Of a stretch of DNA of 64,000 bases, positions 47,691-59,700 are shown one piece after another. Source of the DNA: Zingiber officinale (lineage: Eukaryota; Streptophyta; Magnoliopsida; Zingiberales; Zingiberaceae); the NCBI RefSeq assembly GCF_018446385.1, contig NC_055996.1:13007317-13071316 (forward strand), in the 5' to 3' direction. Below the pieces are notes generated by a model. The model had not been told where the DNA came from. It was given only the letters and a program-made list of their open reading frames with translations, and did not search any database. Position 1 is the first letter of the stretch. Every line of letters begins with the position of its first letter. The position numbers were made by a program, and so were the translations under genes.

Positions 47691-47907
47691 GGATGCGTTT
47701 GGTTTGCACCGTTTTTATTTTCATTTTTTGAAAAATACGCGTTTTTTAGAAAACAGAAAATGACTTTTTGTCATTCTCTGTTTTTCTAGAAAACGATAGT
47801 CAATTTTTTAGAAAATGTGTGCGGAAAACGTAAACCAAACACCGTTTTTTAGAAAATGCACGTTTTCCAAAAAATAAAAATGAAAAACGCGCATACCAAA
47901 CACTCCC
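47691..47907. mobile_element. Tourist-like (PIF/Harbinger) MITE, 217 bp
   Basis: The terminal inverted repeats are GGATGCGTTTGGTTTGC and (reverse) GGGAGTGTTTGGTATGCGC. They are flanked by TTA at 47688-47690 and 47908-47910. The interior is a near-complete hairpin of TTTTAGAAAA/CGTTTTC words. Confidence 0.75.
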
Positions 47908-48675
47908 TTAATTTTCTCCCGCGTTCCTTTATATGCATAGGAAGTGGATCCTTGCATGCTAAGACTCCTCCTAATTCCTACCTTGCCTTCCTAAATGAAA
48001 AATATTCTTTTGGCGATAGATTATGATATTCTGGAAAAAGTCAAACTGATCATTTGCATATTATCTGAGAAAATTCTCAAAGGTAAAAAATTCCTTAATA
48101 ATTAAAGTATTAGAAATAAAAGATAAGATTACATTTCATGGAGGACTTCATTTAATTCTTTATCACTGACTGAATCAAATAGTGATACAAATACGTAAAA
48201 TATAACAAAATGAGTGAAGCTTAGAAATAGAAAACCCCAACCAAAATCATTATAAAACTGAAATATATTTATAATTTAAAGATGATCCTTAATTCCCCCT
48301 TCGCAAAACACTGAATTCTCATTGGCCAGCACAGGTGCGTGTCATTAGTCCTTGTTCAAATCTCATCCCTTGTATTCGCCCGGCGGTCCAACTCGTCCGG
48401 CTCGAGCCAGGAGGCCAGCCAGACGGGCGTCCGTGATGAGAAATCTCAACCGTCGATTCCAGAGCCGTGTCGGTCTCCCTCTCTCCACCACGTCGTCTCT
48501 ATTTATAGACCTCTCGGAAATCGCTAGCCTCCTCGTTTCTCCCCGTCCTTCCTCTCTCGTTGCTATTTTTGGGGGGTTTCGCCGACCGAAGCAGAAGAGC
48601 AAGCGCCTTCAATCGCGAATTCCAGGAGAGGTATTGAGTAAGAGCAAAGCCGCCGGCCTACTGCCTGTGTCCGCC
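47908..48675 (+). promoter_or_regulatory. Promoter and 5' UTR of the RABD2 gene
   Basis: A TATA-like CTATTTATAGACC lies at 48499-48511 in GC-richer DNA, about 170 bases before the ATG. The stretch from 48520 to 48675 is CT- and CG-rich as in a plant 5' UTR. Two open frames at 48339-48690 read through it but show no domain. Confidence 0.55.
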
Positions 48676-51600
48676 ATGAATCCGGAGTAGTAAGTGACGC
48701 ATCTTAGTACCCTAATCCTGCTAGTGTTTTTTTTTTTTTCGTTTTCGAATCACAGTTCTGTTTGCTGAATGCCATAGATCCTGGGGCTTAGAATTGCAAG
48801 TTGATTCTGCTGGTTATGGAGAGATGACTTCCCTTGTCTATTAGTCGGATCCCGGTTTTCTTGATAGAATTATACAATATTTCGTGATTATTGATCTTTA
48901 TTGCAGACTTGGGCTTTAGATTAGACGATGTTGACATGCGTGTCTTTCGGATCTAGGGAGAGGGACTTGAGAAACGGTTATTGTGATTGTCGTCCTTCCA
49001 TTTTGTGAATTGAATGCCTCATATTCTACCTTTCATCGTTGATTCATTAGCAGATTGATTCTTGCTATGATTGTTAAAAATGTATCTAAATTTGATAACA
49101 AAATGACTTATATTCCATGGTCTATAGTGTTTGAAGGTTATTGTATCAGTTGATTGCCATATCACGTATATGATGATTGGTTAGTTCTCATGGTGCAAAT
49201 AGGTTAATGAGAGGTTTTTTGCTACGGTTGCTGCATGACATCTCCTGGACCTTTCTTGAAATCATACGGTACAAGTAACTTATTGGTATATTTTTGGTTA
49301 GAGATTTTAGAATTTGGTAGGTAATGTGTATCTTAACCTATCAACTTGCTTTTTACCAAGTTGATAGGTTATTGCACCAATTTGCTCAAAGATCTCAAAA
49401 GGTTTGATAAATGCGGGCCAAACAATCAACTGCCATTGCTCAGGTCATGCTTGCAGCTTCAGCCGCCCGCAAGTGCAAAGTCAAGAGGGACTTAAAGGAA
49501 AAGAGAAACAGAGGGATTAGAAGGCAGAGATGGCTAATAGTGGCATTGTTCTCTCTCTTGGCTTTTGATGACTGCGTGATAACAAAACAAGAGACGGAAT
49601 GAGGTTGAGAGAAAGATTAATAGAATAAAAAGGAGAGGGAGAGATAGCTGCTGTCAACTAGCATCATCAGTGCTTGTGAGGCAATAGAGGTGCAGCCACA
49701 ATGGAGGAAAAGGATAGGAATCAGGAGAGAGTAATTGGGAGAATAACAGAAAATCTCCTATAAGGAGAGACAATATATAATTCCCAACTTCTCAAAAATT
49801 TCACTAGCCTCTACCCCACATTTTTGAACCAGATTATCCTAAATATAAATATGGTTCAATTCAAAATTTGAGAACTGATTTGCATTCTAAATCGGTCTAG
49901 TTAGGTTGATTTCAGTAAAGTTGTCCTTTATGAAAGTTAGATGCAGGTCAAAAACTATAGATGCCTATTTTGGTTTGTTCAGGGATCAGGGTTAGTTTTC
50001 CAGCTGAGAAGGGAGCCTTGGTCCCTTCTTAATTTCCTAAAACTTGATAATTGAGACCAACTCTAGGCCAAATAACTACAATTTTTCAGGCAGATTGGGT
50101 TATGTGTTTTTTGAACACAGTTCGAATGGTTTCAAGTTATCCAAGCTAAAATTCTTTTTACAGCTATAATAGTTACATGCCTTTGGTGTAAAACTAACTT
50201 AAATGCATGTTCATTTTTGTAGTGACTATCTATTCAAACTTTTGCTTATTGGAGACTCAGGCGTTGGAAAGTCATGTTTGCTCCTGAGATTTGCGGTAAG
50301 ATGCAACTTGCATTAGTTGTTTATTATTATATCCTACATTTCAGTTGCAATAACATATCTTGAGTTGATTGTTAAAATTTGTGACTTGTTCTGTCTTATA
50401 TTCATTGGAAATGCTGTTAGAAAATGATCCTCCTATATAAGGCATCCAGTTTAAGTGCTGATCTCAATATAGTTTTGGCACCTACATACATTCTCTGTTT
50501 TATCATGGAGAATTGGAATTTGCTGGTTTTGTCTGTAAGTGTAGTTTTAGAAATCATGTCCAACTTGAGTGTTAATGGCTTGGTTTGCTATAATTTTTTT
50601 ATTTTATATTGCCTAATTTTCTACAACCTTCTCTTAGGGACTTGATTTGCAATTAGCAATGTTTGCAAATACTAATTATTGGAGAAAGCAAAGCATATTT
50701 GCTGCAAATGGCATTTGTTCTTGGTCGATTGTGCAATTTCTATATACAATGTTAGTTTTTCACATCATCATAATAATACTTAAGTCATAAAGTTGTTCCA
50801 TATAAAATAATAGAATATCTTGGCTGCGAATTTTATTCATAAATTAACTTTAATTTATTATAAGATTTACCTATAAAAGTTGGTAACTCTTGTGTGGTCT
50901 AAATCGTGACACAGGACAATAGTTTCGGTGCCCATAACAATTTATCTATATCATGGGACAATGAAGTTATATCATTTTGTTTTTTGCAGTATGTTTTTTT
51001 TTTCCCCAAAGTATCTTGTTTGCAATGAGAAAGTACACATTTTGTACTCCTGAGATGGAAGCCATGCTGCATGCAGTAGAGATTGCCATCCCTTTTGGCT
51101 GCTCATTTTTTCTTTCAACACATCCCCCTCTCTCTCACTCTTCCACCTAATGCGGGAATTACTGATGTGATTTCTCCACTTGCTGAGAATCACAGTAATG
51201 CAGACAGCAGAAGTAGATCTTTACTGCAAGGAGATTTTGTGTATCTTGCTAACTTCGTTTCCTCTTTTTTCGTAGGATGATTCCTACCTGGAAAGTTACA
51301 TAAGTACTATCGGAGTTGATTTTGTAAGCCATCTCTTTCCTTTATACATAAAATCAGTGAAAGATTACAGAACCTGACAAGATTTATATCTTACTTACAG
51401 AAAATACGCACAGTCGAGCAGGATGGGAAGACCATTAAGCTTCAAATTGTGAGTTTTATTTCCAATTGTTTCAAGCTGTTACTCATTTTCTATTTATGCC
51501 ACTAAAAATAGAACAAGCCTCTGCAAAAGAAATCTTCAAGTGCCCTATGTGGAAGTTGTTTGCTTTATTGCAAAAGGCTTGTGGATATCATATCATCATC

Positions 51601-52456
51601 AGATGATCGATTGCTATGCTACCAAGACTCATGAGTATCTGTTATGGGTGTCCGACAGCTATTTCTATAATTGTTTTGTCTCGTTGCAGTGGGATACTGC
51701 TGGGCAAGAGCGTTTCAGAACAATTACAAGCAGCTATTACCGAGGTGCCCATGGCATCATTGTAAGTCAAATGTGAACAAATGCTATGTTCTTTGCACGT
51801 TAATCTTATTGAAGAGCATCTTCTCATAATCTGACTTTTACAGGTGGTGTATGATGTGACAGACCAGGAGAGCTTCAATAATGTGAAGACTTGGCTAAAT
51901 GAGATCGACAGATATGCAAGTGATAATGTGAACAAGCTTCTGGTGGGCAACAAAAGCGATCTTACTGCAAATAAAGTTGTATCTTACGAGATAGCCAAGG
52001 TAATTTGTCACACGATACTACTAACCTTCAATTAGATGCAGTGACTTCCTCCAAATCTGACATGTTTTGGCCTTGCTCAAGGAATTACCCACTTGTCATA
52101 ATTCCTCAATTGTTTCACTAGCTTTTGCTGTGACAACGATTAATTATTTTTGTTTTTGCCAATGCAGGCGTTCGCAGATGAGATCGGCATCCCTTTCGTG
52201 GAGACTAGTGCGAAAAATGCTACCAATGTGGAGCAGGCCTTCATGGCCATGACTACTGCCATCAAGAACAGGTAACATTTCACGTTGATTTCTTTTATAA
52301 TTTCCTCCATCGCGTTGTTCTAGAATGTTCTGGTAGTGTGACAAGAACACTGCTTGCAGGATGGCTAGCCAACCAGCCGGAAACAATGCCAGGCCACCGA
52401 CAGTACAAATACGTGGACAACCGGTGAATCAGAAGAGCACCTGCTGCTCATCCTGA
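48676..52456 (+). CDS. RABD2: Rab1-type small GTPase RABD2 (8 coding exons)
   Basis: Rab1/Ypt1 class GTPase acting in ER-to-Golgi transport. Coding exons are 48676-48689, 50223-50295, 51276-51323, 51401-51448, 51690-51761, 51844-51999, 52168-52271 and 52360-52456; GT-AG throughout, 612 bp, 203 aa, the same length as Arabidopsis RABD2a. Exon 1 codes only for MNPE plus two bases of Tyr5, so the start is easily missed. Motifs are GDSGVGKS (15-22), effector-region TIGVDF (40-45), WDTAGQE (62-68), NKSD (121-124), ETSAK (149-153) and the C-terminal CC at 200-201 for double geranylgeranylation. [19 protein letters not shown] and [10 protein letters not shown] place it in RABD2, not RABD1. Intron 1 is 1.5 kb, large for a gene this size. 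Confidence 0.96.
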
Positions 52457-52764
52457 GCATTTTGATGGTTGCATGTAAAAATTATCATCTGCTGTTATTA
52501 TGATTTCATGCCCCCGTTTCATGTTATTTAGTCGTTGTTTGTACAATATTGGAGATTTTCTGTTATAATTAATTATCTCGTTCCTTTAAGATATCTTCCT
52601 GAACAAATGCAGTGGACAGCCTAACAGAAACCTAGTAGCGTTGGAATCTCACTTTCATTCCCATAGGTTCTATCAAAAACACGCGCACACAAAAAAAAGG
52701 TACTTGATGAGACTTAGATTTTCTTTTCCCTTCTTCCTTGTTGGATTTAAAGTTGGTGACTTTA
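52457..52764 (+). other. Probable 3' UTR of RABD2
   Basis: AT-rich sequence after the stop codon with ATTAATTAT-type words near 52565-52575 where polyadenylation could occur. No other gene seen. Confidence 0.5.
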
Positions 52765-53318
52765 GAGCATCTGTAACGCTCATTTTTTCCACCTGTTAAT
52801 AACACCGAATGGTGTTAATCAGCGTTACGAAGGGGTGTTATAACACCCCTCCGTTTGAACGCGTTCAATTTTTTGATCGCATTCAAGCTGCAAAGGTTGG
52901 AACCGCCAACCCAGCGGCCCCCTAAAAATGAGAATTTTTTTTTTTTTTTTTTTGATCGCATTCAAGCAACGTGGGGTGGGCGGCTGCGTGTTTTTTATTT
53001 TATTTATTAAAAAAATTAAAATTTAAAATTAATATTAAGAAATTTTATTTTATTTAATAAATATATTAAAAATTATTTTTTAAAAAAAATAGTAAATTTA
53101 TTTTTTAAAAGTAAGATTATTATTAAAAAAATAATAATATTTTAAATATTTTAAAATATATTTTAAATATATTTATTTAATATAATATAATTTTAAGATA
53201 ATTGAATGGACGGTGAGATCTATGAATAATAAGTATTAACGTTAAACTAAATATGAGTGAAAAAGATAGATTGTTATAACGAATATTCGACAATGGGTTC
53301 ATATTTTTGTGGATGCTC
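52765..53318. mobile_element. PIF/Harbinger-type non-autonomous element, 554 bp, TSD TTA
   Basis: The inverted ends are GAGCATCTGTAACGCTCATT and (reverse) GAGCATCCACAAAAATATGA. TTA occurs on both sides (52762-52764, 53319-53321), the family's usual 3-bp target duplication. The middle is AT-rich with a run of T at 52937-52953. No coding capacity. Confidence 0.85.
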
Positions 53319-54185
53319 TTAGATGTACTCGAATTAAAAACATTGTCAATTTCTAAAGGATCTTGTTTTTTTTTTTTTTTTTTTAATGTTTTGGTGCGGC
53401 ATTTGTGATGCTCGCGTCATATATTTCACTCCAAACAAATAAAGGTGTATTCTCGTTGGACTTTTATTCGAGTTCAAGGTAAGTCAACGTTTTCCATTTT
53501 TTGCCCTTTCTATTTTTTCTAGAATATTCTCCTCCAAAACGCGGCCAGTTACTTGAATATCTATATTATATAATATAAATAAATATTCTTAAAATAAGAC
53601 TTTTAAAAGGATGAATTTTTTTTATTAAATTAGTTTTTTTTAAATAATTTCATAAATTCTAGCTAGCGGTCCCAAATGATTTTATAATAAAAAAATATTT
53701 TTGTTTTGAATAATTAAAGGACTTAATTATCATACATTTTGGAATGTAAGATCATTTTCTGATAATTGCCCTCTTACGAGTAACAGAAGACGCGTATTTG
53801 CGGACTGAACTCCATAGTCCATACGCGGAGAAATAAAATTAAGGCCTAAAATTAATTTGACTCGTCAACGTGAGTGGCACGTGCTGGGTAGCTACCGAGC
53901 ACACGGGCGAAAGCGGCATCTCCGTCAACGCGCGATGGCGGTCTTGACGGCAGCGTCCGATGTGCTCCCTTCCGCATCCATCACAAAGACGCAGGGTCTA
54001 TTTACTTGGGAAAGTTGAAAGTAAAATTAAAGAAAAGTTTTCACGGTGAAAATTTTTCTGTCGTTTACTTCATTAAAATTTTCCGAAGGAGAAGTAACAC
54101 AATCCATCAGCGGATAATTTTAGAGCCAAAATCGATCACCGCAGCCAAAATCGATCATCGCAAAATCGGACGGAAAGTAGCGGAT
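53319..54185. other. Intergenic
   Basis: AT-rich DNA with a GC-richer patch at 53770-54000 containing CACGTGCTGG and GTCAACG words. No gene supported. Confidence 0.4.
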
Positions 54186-54340
54186 GGAAAAAAAAAATGA
54201 CGCATGTACCCCTTTTGCATTCACAAAATTACACCATATATAAAAAAAAATGACGCAGGTAGCCTTTTTAACTCACAAAATTACACTATGTACCCAAAAA
54301 ATGACGCATGCACCCTTTTTTATTTACAAAATTACATCAT
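54186..54340. repeat. Tandem repeat, 3 units of ~58 bp
   Basis: Each unit reads AAAAAATGACGCATGTACCC, a T run, then CACAAAATTACACTAT. Copies start near 54190, 54247 and 54296. Confidence 0.8.
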
Positions 54341-54469
54341 AAGTATTCACCTTCCTCTGTCAAGGTAAACAAGTGTGCAAAGAAAAAAGTTTCTTCATCC
54401 TTTCTTTTCTCTTCCTCCAAAGTTAACTTTATATCGTTGATTCCTTTACTTTCCTCATCCACACTCTAA

Positions 54470-55161
54470 CGTAAACATAGATAGTCCAGGTACGCCACCT
54501 TCCCTCCGGCACGGTCCACTATGCGGAGCGGCCTCTTGCGGTTCAGCCGGTGGTCGACGCGCGCCACTCACGCCGTGGCTCTCGAAGATCCACATCGCCG
54601 GGGACAGATTTGACGGTCCCCTGTGGAGCACGAAGGCTAAGGTGGTCTTGTGCTCCGCCACGGCGGAGAGTCCGAGCTTGAGGAATCGATTGAAGTCTCC
54701 GCCCAGTTGGCGGTCCTGGAAATTGGGATCCGGCACCCGCAGCCCAAACTCGCATGCGGCTATCCGGCTATCCGGCTACCGATCACCGCTGTGTCGGCGA
54801 CGCGGTTCTCCGCCACGAAGCGGGCGGCGTCTGCAGCGCTGGCGACCTCGTCGACTTCGAGATTGAGCGCTTCTAAGCTCCGACGGCAGTGGGAGAGTGC
54901 CTGCGTGTGGCCGACCACGCGGCGGAGGGCGGATTTGGGGCGCCGGGGAAGTAAAAGAGGCAGTGGTTGACGGGGAGAACGAGTTCGCCTAGGATGCGGA
55001 CGCCGGTGTGCGGAGGAGGAGGTCGAATTTCCGGTCGATGGGTCCGTCGAGGGAGTTCTCAGCGGGGAGAGAAGTCGAGGAGGAGGAGGAGGAGGAGGAG
55101 GAGCAGCAGCGTGCGGTGTGGTAGGTGGGTGGAGTCCTTGCGACGTGGTCTTCAAGAGCAA
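54470..55161 (-). pseudogene. Arogenate/prephenate dehydratase-like pseudogene, partial
   Basis: Host-derived pieces of a plastid phenylalanine-pathway enzyme. In minus order: ENSLDGPIDRKFDLLLR (near 55058-55010), ALRRVVGHTQALSHC and AADAARFVAENRVADTAVIGSR (about 54930-54790), DFNRFLKLG in place of the usual NxTRFLxL (54705-54676), KTTLAFVLHRGPSNLSPA (about 54660-54600) and RLNRKRPLR from the ACT-domain side (near 54540). The blocks keep family order but lie in at least three reading frames, so it is frameshifted. The N-terminal transit peptide and first ~80 residues of the dehydratase domain are absent. No introns are seen, which fits either a retrocopy or the intronless members of the ADT family. 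Confidence 0.7.
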
Positions 55162-55903
55162 CTGGCGTCTGGGCCCACTCCCAAAATATTTATACGTGGC
55201 AAAAATTAAAACAATAATTAACCTTAAGTATCATTAAAATGATTTTTTATGATGAAAAATAGATATAAAAAAAATTATAGCACTCGAGCGACGAGTCTGT
55301 TGTACACGAAAAAAAATAATAATAAATCCAATTAATTTCTTCCGCCAAAATTTATATACGAGATCGAACAGAAGGTATAATCAACCAACTGCGATCATGC
55401 AGGCTCTCTGATAGATATATTTTGTTCTTGGATCGACGATGAAGCCTTTCCCTCCATTTATTCCGCGGTCGTGCCTGCAAAAATATGTTCATCGATCGAT
55501 CAGATTTTCTATTTGTAATTCGAAAACAAAATGGAGTCATCCAAGGCTCTCACTGGAAGACCACGTCAGGGATGGTCAACTGCTCTCAAGGAACATATAT
55601 GAACAATTGAAGGAGTCGAACCACATACGCAACTTTCTTCCATACCTATTGATCCATCCCAGGGGTACATAATGTCATGATGAGATATTCAAGTTGACAT
55701 CCAAATACCTAGATCAACTATGATATATTTATAAAAATTTTCTTCAAATAGAGGTCGTAATCAAAAGATATTAGACTTTTGGGCTGCCCATCACGCACGC
55801 TTCCCGATTTATCCTGATGGCCGATGAAAAACTTTCATGGAGTCGGGTTGTTACCCCAAAGATTGTCAATGAAACTAACTGGGATTATCATTTCTATACC
55901 TAT
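55162..55903. other. Intergenic
   Basis: AT-rich DNA. The phrase TACCTATTGATCC occurs twice (55644 and 55898). No gene supported. Confidence 0.35.
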
Positions 55904-56219
55904 TGATCCTGTCCGGAATTAAGAAGGGTGGACCATTGATGATGTGACTAAAATATTGATCGAGTCACCATGACCTGGAAGAAGAGGAGGGTGATGAGAT
56001 ATTTCCTGTCGACTGAGTGACCCTCAAAAAAGAGAAGGACCAAAGGTGTTCGAAAGTCTTCGGTCAACGGTACCAATAAGATTGTTAGAAAACAAAACGG
56101 GAGTTGCCTAGTCTGGCCTCCGACGCTCAAGTCAATTTCTTGTGATAGAAATGAAGAAAATAAAGAGTACTGTAATGAAGAACATAAAGACTAAAACTAA
56201 AATATACCAAGCCTACAAG

Positions 56220-57240
56220 AGTGGATCGAAAGCAGCACAGAGCAGGAGGCGATGACGCGAAGCTGAAGGGTGGCACAAAGCTGGAGAACGGCATGGAGCT
56301 TAAATACGACAGCGACACACATGCTGAAATATGACAACGACACACAAACTAAAATATGACAGCAGCACGTAAACCGGAATACAATAGCAGCTCAAAGGCC
56401 GAAACAGAGTAGCTGCTCGCAGGCTAGAATATAAGAATGGCTCAAAGATCGGAACATGAGAGCGACCCGTAGGCCAGGATATAACAACGGCTCGTAGGCC
56501 GGACGGCTTGAAGGCCGAACATAGTAAACCACAAGGAGCCAAACGAAGTAGGTGGCACAGGGTTGCGGAGTCAGCCGGTAGACGGTTGTACGCGTGAGAG
56601 AGATGAAGGAGCTGACCCCGCGAGGCGTGAGGGTGGCGTCGGCTGACTGTGGCACGAGGACAACGACGAAGAGGGGGGAGGAGATTGCTCCGGCAACAAA
56701 AACTATGCCGATCTGCCGGATCTGTGCTGGGGCACCGACAGCAGCACTAGCGGCTGCTGTCTGAGCCACGGGAGGTGGTTGGTGTGCAAAGGCAAATGGA
56801 GGAGAGTGGTGGCACGAGATGATCGTGGCTACTCATGGCCGGCAACGAAGGTGTGGCCGGTGTACGATGGCAGAAGGCGACAAAGCTATCGGCGTGAGGG
56901 GAGGAAGTGTGCATGATAGGCGGCTTCGGAGGGTGGGGCGTTAGAGGGAGGAAGTTGAAACTAGAAGGGACACCAGAGGCAACAACATGCGTGCTTGGCG
57001 ACGGTGTCCCTTAGGCAACGCAAAAACCCCAGCCCCGACCCTCTTCATAGAAGCCTCCCAACCCCTCAAAAAGCCAAAAATAATAAAATGACCAAAATGC
57101 CCCCATTTGCCCACTTGTCTTCATCTCCATATCATCGCATCATAAACCTCCCCTTCAACTCTAATCAAAGGAGACACGAGTCCGATAGACTAGATAGTCC
57201 ATCGCAAATGTTAAATCACTCCCAAGTACAAAGTCAGATC
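56220..57240 (-). repeat. Degenerate GC-rich repeats, LARD 3' part
   Basis: Phrases such as AATATGACAGCAGCACGTA and GGCTCGTAGGCCGGA recur in 56280-56530. The later part (56550-57000) is GC-rich without a recognisable protein. No gene seen. Confidence 0.5.
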
Positions 57241-57269
57241 CCCGAGCTCATCGTATAACGTCAAACCAT

Positions 57270-57900
57270 TAACTGTGGTGATATCGAACGAACGACGTAA
57301 GCAGTGTAGAGCGAGCGACGGTAGTAGTGTCGATCGAACGACGGTAGCGATGCCAAGCGAGCAATGAAAAATAGTATCGAGCAGATACCGAGCAAGCAAT
57401 CGAGCGAATGTCGAGCAAATGATCGAGCGAATGTCAAGTGGGTAAATGTCCAGCGAGCAATCAAGCGAGTGTCGAGTGGGTAAATGCCGAGCAAACATCC
57501 TAGCAGAGGCCTAGCGGATGCTCAGAAGCACAATCAGGTGAATGCCAGGCGGGCAATCGAGCGAATGCCAAGCGGGCGATTGGGCGAATGTCGAGCGATG
57601 GATCAAGCGAATGCCGAGTGAATGTCGAGCAAATGCCAAGCGGGCGATCGGGTGATTACCGAGCAGACAGCCTTGCAACGGCCTAGCGGATGAGACGGCC
57701 TAGCGGATGCTGAGAAGAGCGATCAGGCGAATGTCGGGCGAGCAATCGAACAAATGCCAAGCGGCGATCAGGCGAATGTCGAGCGGGCGATTGAGCGAAT
57801 GCCGAGCAAACGATCAAGCAAATGCCAAGCAGGTGATCAGGTGATTACCGAGCAAACGCCCTTGCAGCGGCCTAGCGGATGACAAGTAGAGCAGCGAGTA
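57270..57900 (-). repeat. Degenerate short tandem array, GAGCGAATGCC type
   Basis: Words of 10-14 bases (GAGCGAATGCCGAGC, GGGCGATCGAGC) recur about 35 times with irregular order. Frames through it are repeat products. Confidence 0.8.
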
Positions 57901-58132
57901 AAGCATGAGCTGACCAGACGACAAGTGAGACGAGTATCAACCGAGTAATGAATAAGGCGAGTGCCAATGGAATGGCGAGTACCGAAAAAGCGACCAGTTA
58001 GGCGAGCGATGTGGAGGTCCGACAGAATCGAGAAGTGGGCTCGTCGAGGGCCTGTCCGATCGACAGTAGCTGACCCGGAAAAAGTGGAGCTCAACAGATC
58101 AAAGGGCGCGGATGTCGTGAGCCGAACATAAG

Positions 58133-58678
58133 AATGTAAACAAGTCAAGCCACTCGTGGGCTATTCAGGTCTCGATTCAAAAAAATTCGTTCGAGTTCAT
58201 TCGATTAAGTCAACAAGCTGAGCTCGAGCCTGGTTTCAAGCTCGAAAATATTATCGAGCCTAGCTCGAGCCTGATTTCAAGCTCGAAAACATTATCGAGC
58301 CTAGCTCGACCTTAACATTATTTGGTTCGTGAGCCTTAACATTATTTGGTTCGTGAGCTCACGAACATGTTCATTTAAATGCTCACGAACATGTTCATTA
58401 AGAGGCTCGCGATCATGCTCGTTAAGAGACTTGTTTATCTTATATATATAATTAAATATCACAAATAATAATTATAATAATATATTATTAATTATTATAA
58501 TTAATTATCTTAAATGAGCTCGAATTAGGCTCGTTTAATTTTTAAACGAGCTTTTTTTTAGTCGAGCTGGAGCCGAACTTAAGCTATTTAATTTTATTAT
58601 GAGCCGAGCTCGAGCTTAAGAACTAAACCAAGATCGAGCCTCTTATTGTTTGACTCAGCTCAGCTCATTTACAGCCCT
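58133..58678. mobile_element. Non-autonomous DNA element with decayed inverted ends, ~545 bp
   Basis: The left end is TGTAAACAAGTCAAGCC and the right end, reversed, is GGGCTGTAAATGAGCTGAGC. Inside, phrases with GAGCTCGAGC and AATGTTCGTGAGC are symmetrical about an AT-rich centre (58440-58510). The look is hAT-like. It interrupts the repeat array of the LARD. Confidence 0.55.
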
Positions 58679-58679
58679 A

Positions 58680-59700
58680 GCCAAATGAGAGCGAAGGTCG
58701 TAAGCTAAGCAGGCGCGAAGCTCGTGAGATCAAAAGCGAAGTAAAGCAGAGCCCGTGGATTGAGCACGAACGGGAACGATGCCCATTAGTCAAACAAAAG
58801 CAAGAGCAAAGCCCGTATATCGGACGAGCACTAAGCCCATGAAATAGAAAGCGAATAAGAGCAGAGCCCGTGAATCATGTGGGCATGGGGCCCGTGAGCG
58901 AATGGGAGCGGGAGCGGGAGCGGAGCCCGAGAGCTGAGTGGGCACGAAACCCGAGAGATCGAAAGCTAACAAGGGTGGAGCGGATTGATCGAGGGTGAAC
59001 GAGAGTGAATCCCGTGAGTAAGACAAGAGCGGGAGCAGAGGCCGTGAGTCAAGCAGGTGCGGAGACCGTGTGCTGGACAGGCGTGGAGCCCATGAAATAG
59101 AAAGTGAATCGTCGTGGAGCCCATGAATCAAGTGGGTGCAAAGGTCGTGAGCGGAACGAGAGCGGGAGTAAAGCTCGAGAGTTGAGTGGGCATGGAGCCC
59201 GAGTGATCAAAAGTGAACAAGTACAAAGCCCATGGATCAAGCACAAACGGGAGCAAGGCCCGTGAGTCAAACAAGAGCGGGAATAGAACCCATATATCAA
59301 GGCGAACAAGAGCAGAGCCCGTGAACTAAACGAGAGTGAATCCCATGAACTAAGTGAGCACAGAGCCTATGAGATCAAAGGTGAACGAGAGCGAAGCTCG
59401 TAAGCTAAGCGGGCATGGAGCTCGAGAGCTAAGCGAGAGTGGATCCCATGAATCGAATGAGAGAGAGGCCCGTGGGATCGAAGGCGAACGAGAGCGGAGC
59501 CCGTGAGCTCAATGGGAACGAATCCCCAAAGATCAATGGCAAACAAGAACGAAGTCCGTGAGCCAAGCGAAAGTGGAGCCCGAGAGACAAGCGAGAGTGG
59601 ATCCCATGAATCGAACGAGCACGAAGCTCGTGGGATCGAAGGCGAACGGGAGCGGAGCTCGTGAGCAATCCCGAGAGATCGAAGGCGAACGGGAGTAGAG
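58680..59700 (-). repeat. Degenerate array, GAGCCCGTGA type
   Basis: Units of about 30-50 bases built on GAGCGGAGCCCGTGA and GAACGGGAGC, with at least 25 copies. No protein is supported. Confidence 0.8.

Noticed and set aside
48339-48690. Frames through the RABD2 leader
   Set aside because: They cover promoter and 5' UTR; the one that reaches the true ATG ends at an unspliced intron.
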